Shown here: positions 1 through 5,668 of the stretch, one piece after another
Layout of the letters: every line of letters begins with the position of its first letter
How positions within the stretch are numbered: position 1 is the stretch's first letter
Assembly (NCBI GenBank): GCA_965230335.1
Contig: CBDDKS010000002.1
Span: forward strand, 1-19,638
Source: CBDDKS01 sp965230335
GTDB lineage: Bacteria; Pseudomonadota; Gammaproteobacteria; Enterobacterales; Kangiellaceae
Length of the DNA stretch: 19,638 bases
Direction of reading: 5' to 3'
Notes under the pieces: generated by a model
What the model saw: only the letters and a program-made list of their open reading frames with translations
What the model was told of the DNA's origin: nothing
Databases searched by the model: none
Position numbers and translations under genes: made by a program

Positions 1-181
1 AGAAGTGTTAAAATACATTGATTACTTGAAATTTAAGTCAATATCTGAGGAAAAGGTAGATGAATCTGTTCAGCAAGAAATGATAGCTAGAGCGAAAAGG
101 TCAAATGAAGATATTAAAGCAGGTAGAGTATGTAGCGTTGAAGAAGCGGAAGCTCGACTAGAACGACGTTACGGTTCATGA
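1..181 (+). CDS. Type II antitoxin, 5' end missing (copy 1)
   Basis: C-terminal part of the 81-residue antitoxin seen complete at 7548-7793. Base 1 is the third base of codon 22, so residues 23-81 are encoded here. The stop codon overlaps the toxin start in an ATGA arrangement. The truncation is caused by the window edge, not by mutation. Confidence 0.85.
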   Translation, partial: EVLKYIDYLKFKSISEEKVDESVQQEMIARAKRSNEDIKAGRVCSVEEAEARLERRYGS

Positions 182-483
182 AAGTAATTATAACAGATGA
201 ATCCCTGGATCGACTAGAAGATCAGTTGGATTTTATGATCGAAGAGCGAAAACTTCCCAAAACATATGTACTACCGTTAGGTAAAAAGTTACTCCGAAAA
301 GCAAAACAACTAGATAAACATCCCTACAGAGGTCAATATGAACCTTCTTTATCTCCATTAAATCAAGGTCATCGTAGAATTATAGAGGGAGATTTTAAAA
401 TCATCTACTTTATAGAAGGAAACGCAATTTATGTGTCCGACTTTTTTTACAGTCATAGAGATCCAGATAAAATGAACGGTTAA
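178..483 (+). CDS. RelE/ParE-family toxin (copy 1)
   Basis: A 101-residue protein of the RelE/ParE toxin superfamily. These small toxins cleave ribosome-bound mRNA (RelE type) or poison gyrase (ParE type), and sequence alone does not settle which applies here. The family pattern is visible as an N-terminal helical region (residues 7-45), then HRRIIEGDFKIIYFI at 65-79 and the C-terminal strand SDFFYSHRDP at 87-96, which corresponds to the usual 'hTRqDP' ending. Length is normal for the family. The start codon overlaps the antitoxin stop by four bases (ATGA), implying translational coupling. Antitoxin-first order is typical. A 14-bp repeat marking the left edge of the cargo block begins 4 bp after the stop. 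Identical copies lie at 7790 and 15731. Confidence 0.88.
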   Translation: MKVIITDESLDRLEDQLDFMIEERKLPKTYVLPLGKKLLRKAKQLDKHPYRGQYEPSLSPLNQGHRRIIEGDFKIIYFIEGNAIYVSDFFYSHRDPDKMNG

Positions 484-487
484 AGTC

Positions 488-501
488 TATCGGAAAGGGC
501 A
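488..501 (+). repeat. 14-bp direct repeat, left edge of cargo (copy 1)
   Basis: TATCGGAAAGGGCA occurs here, 4 bp after the toxin stop, and again at 2819-2832 next to the repressor gene end. After two mismatched bases both copies continue with GGAG. The pair brackets the Rhs/immunity block. It could be a target duplication, a short recombination site or the scar of a module exchange. Confidence 0.7.
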
Positions 502-575
502 TCGGAGAAAAAATAGGAAAAGAAACAGGGAATCCGACTCCGGACTTGAAACACAAAGCCCTTCCCAGTCCCCAA

Positions 576-678
576 GCTATTTAACATAAAACGCGTTTCA
601 TTATACAACCCCGTCCGGATTAGATGAAAAGAAATCGGCAGGGCCGGGTTTATATAATTCATTTTATGTATAAATAGC
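576..678. repeat. Imperfect palindrome of two inverted dif-like sites (copy 1)
   Basis: Outer arms GCTATTTA+ACATAAAA (576-591) and TTTTATGT+A+TAAATAGC (662-678) pair perfectly over 8+8 bp with one extra A at 670. Inner arms TTATA-C-AACCC (601-611) and GGGTT-TA-TATAA (646-657) also pair, leaving a 9-nt versus 4-nt bubble (592-600, 658-661) and a loop of about 33 nt. On the plus strand 647-674 reads GGTTTATATAA, six bases TTCATT, TTATGTATAAA, which is laid out like a 28-bp dif site. On the minus strand, 579-589 equals the XerD half-site of E. coli dif (TTATGTTAAAT). Function as an attachment site is inference. Confidence 0.6.
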
Positions 679-736
679 CGCACACCGGCCGCATAAAGTC
701 CGACGCACATCAGCCCTATGCAAAGGGAGCTTACAC

Positions 737-793
737 AGCCCCTTCCACCCTGTGGGGCTTCATTTTTTGCTCCCAAGGCCGCAGGCAAAAAAT
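737..793. terminator. Terminator-like double hairpin (copy 1)
   Basis: AGCCCC (737-742) pairs with GGGGCT (754-759) and is followed after three bases by six Ts, a plausible intrinsic terminator for transcription leaving the toxin-antitoxin operon. Directly after, ATTTTTTGC (762-770) and GCAAAAAAT (785-793) form a second perfect 9-bp inverted repeat. That one places a T-tract on each strand, so it could also act leftward. Confidence 0.5.
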
Positions 794-1921
794 AAAGCAA
801 GGCATGCAAAGCATAAAGTATTTAAGTTGGGGGCTCTTCCTTTTAATGGCATGGAGAAAGACGGGGAGTTTACCGGATCTCAATCACATTATGACTTTGG
901 GGCTAGGATTCTAGATACAAGAATTGGAAGGTGGTTGAGTGTGGATCCATATTTTGCCATGTACCCTGATTATTCTGCATATGCATTTGGATTGGATAAC
1001 CCAATTTATTGGATAGATAGGGATGGGAATTCTGTAAAAGCCACTCCTTCATTTAATAACAATGTAGGAGCAAAACAGGCGTTGACATTAGCTAAAAAAT
1101 CAAGCCTATTCAATAAAACATTAAATAGATATAGAAGCGCTAATTATTATTGGAGTATAACCTTCCATACGAAAGTAATGCCTTCAAATGGTTTGACAAC
1201 TGGTGGTACTTCTGGAAAAAACTACATAATATTAAATTCAAATAGAATTGGAAAAGCTTCTGAGATTGCTATAGTAAGAACTCTTGCTCATGAATTAATT
1301 CATGTTGAACTCTTTAGGAATAAATCTGATTTTCAAAAGATTTTTGACAAAGAATTAGAAGAATCAGGTAATCCTGCGCAGGCATTGAAAGTGGCTAAAG
1401 CGGCTTTTCCAGCTCTTGGAGATAAGTTTAATGCATCAAATTCCAAATTTGATGAGGGCTATCAACATGAAATTATGGCCTCTAGAGCAATTAGAGGTAA
1501 AATAGCTACTGTTCTCAAAGAAGTTGATGCAAATCAAAATATAAGTAGAGGAGGAAAAGTTAAGATTGTTTTGACCGAATTCGATGTTGTAGGTGAAAAA
1601 GTTGTGATAAATAATTTTTCAACAGAAATCAACTTTACACCAGAGGATTATTACGACGCTATGTCATGGGGAGGTTTGACGTCGACAAAAGCATTTGAAG
1701 AACTGAGAAAAAATGACCCAATGAAGGCCGTGTTCATAAAAGCAGTTCTTGGTACAGAGGAAGCTGGCGGGGATTTTGAAATAGAATACACCAATTCACT
1801 ATCGGAATTTGAGAGCAATGATGTCAAAATTGATACTAGTGAATTTGATAAGGAAGTAGAACCATATGACATGGGAGGGACAGAAATAATTATAACTCCT
1901 GATTCAACGAAAGAAAAATAA
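752..1921 (+). CDS. Rhs C-terminal fragment with zincin toxin domain, altered 5' end (copy 1)
   Basis: Same reading frame as the copy 2 gene at 8732, but the 329-bp deletion joins formerly non-coding DNA in frame after base 841. The 389-codon frame opens at a GTG at 752 that lies inside a terminator-like hairpin, so the ATG at 851 (MEKDGEF...) is the more credible start, giving 356 residues. Rhs core from FNGMEKDGEF through YDFGARILD, GRWLSVDP and NPIYWIDRDGN is kept; the upstream YYPFGM...GYRYG segment is lost. The HELIH zinc motif (residues 180-184 of the long frame) and the rest of the toxin domain are intact. Whether it is expressed is unknown, because any start region of the full copy has been removed. 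The candidate immunity gene follows 19 bp downstream. Confidence 0.75.
   Translation: MGLHFLLPRPQAKNKARHAKHKVFKLGALPFNGMEKDGEFTGSQSHYDFGARILDTRIGRWLSVDPYFAMYPDYSAYAFGLDNPIYWIDRDGNSVKATPSFNNNVGAKQALTLAKKSSLFNKTLNRYRSANYYWSITFHTKVMPSNGLTTGGTSGKNYIILNSNRIGKASEIAIVRTLAHELIHVELFRNKSDFQKIFDKELEESGNPAQALKVAKAAFPALGDKFNASNSKFDEGYQHEIMASRAIRGKIATVLKEVDANQNISRGGKVKIVLTEFDVVGEKVVINNFSTEINFTPEDYYDAMSWGGLTSTKAFEELRKNDPMKAVFIKAVLGTEEAGGDFEIEYTNSLSEFESNDVKIDTSEFDKEVEPYDMGGTEIIITPDSTKEK
841..842. other. Deletion junction in copy 1 (329 bp lost)
   Basis: Copy 1 reads GCTCTTCCT joined directly to TTTAATGGC. In copy 2 these are separated by 8454-8782. The breakpoints share no microhomology. The left breakpoint falls exactly where the 3' arm of a GGGGGC/GCCCCC hairpin would begin. 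Confidence 0.95.
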
Positions 1922-1940
1922 ATTAATCAAAAGTATTTAT

Positions 1941-2693
1941 ATGTATCGGTTAATCATATTAATAATGACGACGTTTGCATTTCATAGCTATGCCGCTAGG
2001 ATATGCATTGATCTCGAAAAGTATTCAACTGAGACACATGTGTTGAGATATAAATCAGGTTATAATAAAGGTGAAATTAGTTTTCAGTCTTTCATTCATA
2101 TGAATGTTAATGATACCTTACAATTTTTTTTAAATATAGATGAATCTGATATAGATGCCTCAAAACTAAACTTTTCCGAATGTGAAAGTTTAAATCAGGG
2201 AAATTATCTTGAAACTTCTAATTCTATTTTATTTAAACATGATGAAAATATATTAGATAGTGTTTATGTCACTTTTGATAGATTGAATTATTATTTACTA
2301 AGAGGCGTTTTGCCTGTTAAGAAAATTAAACGAAAATTCTTCATTTACCGTCACTCCCTTTCAAAATGGTATCCATTTATTGATGAGAATATGAAAGAGG
2401 GTGAAGAATATATTTTGAATGGAGATAAAACTGATCCGGATCGTTTGGCACTAAAAGAAATAAGAACATACGAAGGTAAAGAGTTTTATATATATACTTT
2501 GCGTATGAATGAAGAATCAGTGTCATATTGTTACGCATACTTAAAAGGAGTTGGAATAGTATCAATTACAGATAATGAATCTGATGGCAAAACTTATATG
2601 TTGATGTATGTTGACAATCAACTTTTCGAATTCACAAAGTACGTCTTTAATAATTTAACCTCAAGAGGACTATGGCATGGCAATTCTGAATAA
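1941..2693 (+). CDS. Secreted hypothetical protein, candidate immunity factor (copy 1)
   Basis: A 250-residue protein I do not recognise by family. Residues 1-18 look like a Sec signal peptide: a basic residue at position 3, hydrophobic stretch LIILIMTTFAF, and a SYA cleavage site before ARIC. No lipobox is seen, so a soluble periplasmic location is likely. The mature part is rich in aromatic and acidic residues and has no enzyme motif I can name. It starts 19 bp after the Rhs/zincin toxin gene, in the position immunity genes occupy in polymorphic toxin loci, and shares that gene's low G+C. A role as immunity protein acting outside the cytoplasm is inference from position and export. Alternatively it is an accessory effector. 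It stays intact in all three copies. Confidence 0.7.
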   Translation: MYRLIILIMTTFAFHSYAARICIDLEKYSTETHVLRYKSGYNKGEISFQSFIHMNVNDTLQFFLNIDESDIDASKLNFSECESLNQGNYLETSNSILFKHDENILDSVYVTFDRLNYYLLRGVLPVKKIKRKFFIYRHSLSKWYPFIDENMKEGEEYILNGDKTDPDRLALKEIRTYEGKEFYIYTLRMNEESVSYCYAYLKGVGIVSITDNESDGKTYMLMYVDNQLFEFTKYVFNNLTSRGLWHGNSE

Positions 2694-2710
2694 TCCTGAT
2701 CTTCCCCGCT

Positions 2711-2760
2711 GGTGCGAGCAAATAGCCACTAGTGCTGGCGCGATGTTTTCAACTCGTGCC
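2711..2760. other. Structured intergenic sequence after immunity gene (copy 1)
   Basis: GGTGCGAG (2711-2718) can pair with CTCGTGCC (2753-2760) over 8 bp with two G-U pairs, enclosing the perfect palindrome CACTAGTG (2727-2734). It sits between the immunity stop and the terminator. It may be part of the transcript 3' end or the relic of a dispersed repeat. Confidence 0.4.
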
Positions 2761-2783
2761 TACATAACATAAGAAAAGAAATA

Positions 2784-2812
2784 AAAGAAAGGCCAGTAGT
2801 GGGTCTTTTTTT
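2784..2812. terminator. Bidirectional intrinsic terminator (copy 1)
   Basis: AAAGGCC (2788-2794) pairs with GGTCTTT (2802-2808), one G-U pair, 7-nt loop. It is followed by a run of Ts on the plus strand and preceded by an A-rich stretch that gives a T-rich tract on the minus strand. It lies between the convergent immunity and repressor genes and suits termination from both sides. Confidence 0.7.
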
Positions 2813-2818
2813 AGTTTA

Positions 2819-2832
2819 TATCGGAAAGGGCA
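2819..2832 (+). repeat. 14-bp direct repeat, right edge of cargo (copy 1)
   Basis: Second TATCGGAAAGGGCA, 9 bp before the end of the leftward repressor gene. Together with 488-501 it brackets the palindrome, Rhs toxin, immunity gene and terminator. Confidence 0.7.
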
Positions 2833-2841
2833 AAGGAGGGG

Positions 2842-3171
2842 TTAGGAGTAGGCTTGCTTAGCTTTAAAATCTCTTAAAGCCATATCGATCATATTTAATA
2901 TGAAGCTTTTATTGTCCTCTGATAATTTAGATATGCTTATTAGTCTCTGAATGGCCTCTTTGTCTAGCTCTAGATTAGTTTTGCCTACCAAATAGTCAAT
3001 GCTTACTTCAAGAGCGTCAGCAATTTTTTCTACGACGTCAATGGAAGGTTTGATGTCTCCACGTTCGTATCTACCAACTACATCACCTGAGGTTCCTATC
3101 ATCTTACCAAGAGCAGCTTGAGAAAGCTTTCTTTTTTTACGAATAAGCATCATGTTTTCACCTAAATCCAT
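2842..3171 (-). CDS. Cro/CI-type (XRE) repressor (copy 1)
   Basis: A 109-residue DNA-binding regulator when started at the ATG at 3169-3171 (MDLGENMMLI). An in-frame ATG 72 bp upstream would add a hydrophobic leader unlike this family and is rejected. Residues 9-65 form a classic HTH_3 domain: LIRKKRKLSQAALGKMIG, then recognition helix region GDVVGRYERGDIKPSIDVVEKIADAL and the usual end VSIDYLVG. The C-terminal 45 residues are helical and probably dimerise. It is transcribed away from symE and the replication gene, in the arrangement of phage and plasmid copy-control repressors. Repeated ATAAGTCTTAAA sites in the shared intergenic region are the likely operators. Control of its own gene and of the rightward operon is inference. 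Confidence 0.85.
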   Translation of the reverse strand: MDLGENMMLIRKKRKLSQAALGKMIGTSGDVVGRYERGDIKPSIDVVEKIADALEVSIDYLVGKTNLELDKEAIQRLISISKLSEDNKSFILNMIDMALRDFKAKQAYS

Positions 3172-3228
3172 AATGATAAGTATTGAATAAGCCTTTAAAA
3201 TCAGTGGTTTTACAAAAATAAATGAATA

Positions 3229-3304
3229 ATAAGTCTTAAACAATAAATAAAAATCTTGTTATATTCAGATGGATCATTTAGTTTTGTGAATTATAAGTCT
3301 TAAA
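3229..3304. promoter_or_regulatory. Candidate operator pair for the XRE repressor (copy 1)
   Basis: ATAAGTCTTAAA occurs twice, at 3229-3240 and 3293-3304, exactly 64 bp apart, about six helical turns. The core TAAG-T-CTTA is a palindrome. A weaker variant, ATAAGCCTTTAAA, lies around 3187-3199. All are in the A+T-rich gap between the divergent repressor and symE genes, where a repressor would act on both promoters. Confidence 0.6.
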
Positions 3305-3330
3305 AATTTTTTTCAAAAAACTTTCAAGAA

Positions 3331-3576
3331 ATGTCCGAACGCAAAACCAAAACCCTCAAGATCCACGCGCTTTATCAAGGCGATAATAAAGTACCACATA
3401 TCCACTTGGCCGGCCAATGGTTGGCCAAGCTCGGCTTTACGATCCACGACCATGTAAGCATCACCATTAGAGAAGGGCTTTTAATCATCGAACCACTGGA
3501 AGCGGCAGCACAACAAGTACAAGAAAAGATCCAGGAACTGCAAAGCATCAAAACACAACTCAAAAAGCTGGCTTAA
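3331..3576 (+). CDS. SymE-like AbrB-fold protein (copy 1)
   Basis: An 81-residue protein whose middle part matches the SymE pattern: VPHIHLAGQWLAKLGFTIHDHVSITIREGLLIIEP (21-55 by position) has the xIxLxGxWLxxxGFxIGxxV and xGxLVIxP signature. In E. coli SymE is an SOS-induced type I toxin that binds nucleic acid and is repressed by antisense SymR. Residues 57-81 are a predicted amphipathic helix or short coiled coil. The stop TAA shares its last A with the ATG of the replication gene, so the two are translationally coupled. That placement suggests a DNA- or RNA-binding role in element control rather than a plain toxin (inference). No antisense RNA promoter could be identified by eye. Confidence 0.75.
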   Translation: MSERKTKTLKIHALYQGDNKVPHIHLAGQWLAKLGFTIHDHVSITIREGLLIIEPLEAAAQQVQEKIQELQSIKTQLKKLA

Positions 3577-5507
3577 TGGAGATCAAAGAAATCAAAGAAC
3601 GGCTAAGTATCATGGAAGTGCTCAATTACTACGGCTTAAAACCCACAGCCAAAGGTGCGTTAACCTGTCCGTTTCACACTCCAAAACAAGGTAGTCGCAA
3701 AAAGACGATGCAAATCTACTTCGACACGAATCGCTACCAGTGCTTCCACAAAGACTGCAAGGCAGGCAATGGCGATGTAATCGACTTTATCCAACACAAA
3801 GAAGGTTGTAGCAAACATGAAGCAATCGAAAAAGCGAAAGCATTACTAGGAGCAAATGTAACTCCTATGCCTAAAGGCATTCAAAATGCCCAATCCGATG
3901 GACAAACCAGTTCGGAAGATCAGCCGGGGGAAGTTAAGGAGGGGATCCACTTCCCCTTGGCTGGTTGTTTTACCAAAATCAGTGATGAGCAGTTGAGTTA
4001 CCAGGACGATCAACTGGCAATCACAGCTTTAGGCGGTGTTCGACTAGAGGGTTTGGATCGCTTGCGGGTAACACTTAAAATCAAACTCAGAGAACAAAAG
4101 GAAGGAGGGAGCATAAGACACAGCTTAGATTTATACAACGACGACCAGGTTGAGAAACTCACCCGAAAAACAGCAGAACGCTTGGAAATCGGAACAAGTG
4201 TGATCAGAAAAGCCTTGCAAAACCTCACTGATCATCTCGAAAACTACCGCCTGGAAGCACTCAATCAAAACAGTACTACAAACCCCGAAACGCCAGCACT
4301 AACAGCTGGGGAAAAGAAAGCAGCCATCGCTTTTTTAAAAGAACAAGCCTTGATGAATCGTACCAATGATCTACTAGGCGAAAGTGGTATTATTGGTGAA
4401 ACCACCAACAGACAAATACTCTGGTTAGTCTACAGCAGTAGAAAGCGTCCAAAACCATTACATGTAATATGCCTTGGGGCGAGTGGAACAGGTAAAACCT
4501 ACCTGCAAGAGAAAGTAGCACGTTTTGTACCCGAGCAAGAAAAGTTCACCTTTACGGCCAGCACCGAAAACGCCTTTTACTACCTGGAACCTTACGATTT
4601 ATGCCACAAAGTGGTGCTCATAGAAGACATGGATGGAGTGCAATACCTCTTGTACCCATTACGCGAACTGCAAACCAAACAATGGATAAGTAAAATCGTG
4701 CCGATGAAAGACAGTCCGACCAGCACGAGCAACAAAACAAGGAAGCTGGAAGTGTTTGGCCCGATTTGTCTGAGTGGCACGACCACCAAAGAAAAGATCT
4801 ACGAGGACAATGCAAACCGCTGTTTACTATTGCACCTGGACAATAGTTACGAGCAGCAAGAGGCAATCATGGATTATCAAAGAAAGCTGAGTGCCAATAA
4901 AATCAACACCGAAAACGAACTGCAGGCAGCACAAACTTTGCTACACATCCAGCAAGTCTTAGAACCGGTAAAAGTAGTCAACCCTTATGCCGAACACTTA
5001 AAAATCCCTCACAAATGCTTCAAGCCACTACGCACCAATGAACATTACTTACAATTTATCGAGACGGTCACCTGGTACCATCAATATCAGAGAAGAGAGC
5101 GAGCCGATGAAAACGGGGAGCTGTATATCGAAACCACCTTAGAAGACATTGAGACGGCCAATAGACTTATGAAAGAGGTGCTTTTAACGAAAAGCGATGA
5201 ATTACCCAAAAGCATAAGAAGCTTCTTCGAAGAGCTAAAAAACTGGTTGAAACAAGCAAAGAAAACGAGCTTTTATAGTAAAGAGGTAAGGAATTACTTT
5301 CGTCTGTATCCGATGAAAGCGAATCGTTACCTGGGTACTTTGGAGCAATACGATTATATCCGAAGAGTAGGAGGGAACAAAAAGATAGGTTATGAGTATG
5401 AAATCTGCGATTGGGACGATTACAGCCACCTACAAAAAGGCCTGGATGTGTTGGATGAATTACTAGAAACGCTTCGAAATGAGGTGGATACGTTTAGTGT
5501 AACATAG
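3576..5507 (+). CDS. CHC2 zinc-finger / P-loop ATPase replication protein (copy 1)
   Basis: A 643-residue protein. Residues 1-92 are a DnaG-type CHC2 zinc-binding domain with ligands C31, H34, C56 and C61 (CPFH...CFHKDC), followed by the usual GDVIDFI and a helical tail. I see no TOPRIM catalytic motifs in 120-280. Residues 295-425 form a P-loop ATPase: Walker A GASGTGKT (301-308), Walker B VVLIEDMD (346-353), a SGTTTK sensor-like strand (400-405) and a possible arginine finger at R415. The C-terminal part (about 545-610) looks like a winged helix. Likely a primase-helicase-like initiator that works at the iteron-like repeats just downstream. Primer synthesis by this protein alone is doubtful without TOPRIM. 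It is coupled to symE by a one-base overlap. Confidence 0.8.
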   Translation: MEIKEIKERLSIMEVLNYYGLKPTAKGALTCPFHTPKQGSRKKTMQIYFDTNRYQCFHKDCKAGNGDVIDFIQHKEGCSKHEAIEKAKALLGANVTPMPKGIQNAQSDGQTSSEDQPGEVKEGIHFPLAGCFTKISDEQLSYQDDQLAITALGGVRLEGLDRLRVTLKIKLREQKEGGSIRHSLDLYNDDQVEKLTRKTAERLEIGTSVIRKALQNLTDHLENYRLEALNQNSTTNPETPALTAGEKKAAIAFLKEQALMNRTNDLLGESGIIGETTNRQILWLVYSSRKRPKPLHVICLGASGTGKTYLQEKVARFVPEQEKFTFTASTENAFYYLEPYDLCHKVVLIEDMDGVQYLLYPLRELQTKQWISKIVPMKDSPTSTSNKTRKLEVFGPICLSGTTTKEKIYEDNANRCLLLHLDNSYEQQEAIMDYQRKLSANKINTENELQAAQTLLHIQQVLEPVKVVNPYAEHLKIPHKCFKPLRTNEHYLQFIETVTWYHQYQRRERADENGELYIETTLEDIETANRLMKEVLLTKSDELPKSIRSFFEELKNWLKQAKKTSFYSKEVRNYFRLYPMKANRYLGTLEQYDYIRRVGGNKKIGYEYEICDWDDYSHLQKGLDVLDELLETLRNEVDTFSVT

Positions 5508-5597
5508 TATAACATAAGTATAACAAGTTGTTAAAAAACGTAAGTATCAGAAAAACAGGAAGAAAGGTTTAAGTGTAACAGTATAACAAGAATAACA
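5496..5597 (+). repeat. Iteron-like direct repeats between replication and recombinase genes (copy 1)
   Basis: Two clusters of a 9-mer AGTATAACA. Cluster one: AGTGTAACA 5496, AGTATAACA 5506 and 5517. Cluster two: AGTGTAACA 5572, AGTATAACA 5580, AGAATAACA 5589. Spacing is 8-11 bp, close to one helical turn. Between them is the perfect palindrome TAACAA-G-TTGTTA (5521-5533). The first repeat overlaps the end of the replication gene. Candidate replication origin or recombinase accessory-site array. Confidence 0.7.
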
Positions 5598-5668
5598 AGG
5601 GGGCAAGCGGCTACTAAAGCAGTATTGAGTGTGAGTGTTGAGCAAGAGGAAGAGAGAAAAAAGGTCTA

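Larger units (their letters stand above)
484..751. other. Non-coding GC-richer block after the toxin gene (copy 1)
   Basis: This stretch holds no convincing gene. It contains the left 14-bp repeat, a possible 32-codon coding remnant (486-584, SIGKGIGEKIG... to a stop), the paired dif-like palindrome (576-678) and part of a terminator-like hairpin. It is richer in G+C than the rhs and immunity genes after it. The same block is at 8096 and 16037, where it continues for about 330 bp more that copy 1 has lost. Confidence 0.6.

Noticed and set aside
576..678. A canonical integron attC site
   Set aside because: ATTTAAC fits RYYYAAC, but the opposite arm reads GTATAAAT and needs a bulged base to match GTTRRRY, and no IntI-type integrase with its extra domain is encoded. 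Kept only as an analogy.
480..809. Minus-strand frame of 109 codons (MHALLYFLPAALG...) and its copies at 8092-8421 and 16033-16362
   Set aside because: It covers the palindrome, the coding remnant and two terminator-like hairpins, its composition looks like translated structured DNA, and it lies opposite a toxin-gene end. Treated as spurious, although the hydrophobic N-terminus is noted.
3172..3243. 24-codon upstream extension of the repressor gene
   Set aside because: The added hydrophobic segment is not found in Cro/CI proteins and would place the first operator inside the coding region; MDLGEN at 3171 fits better.
5496..5597. CRISPR array
   Set aside because: Repeats are only 9 bp, spaced by a helical turn without unique spacers, and no cas gene is present.
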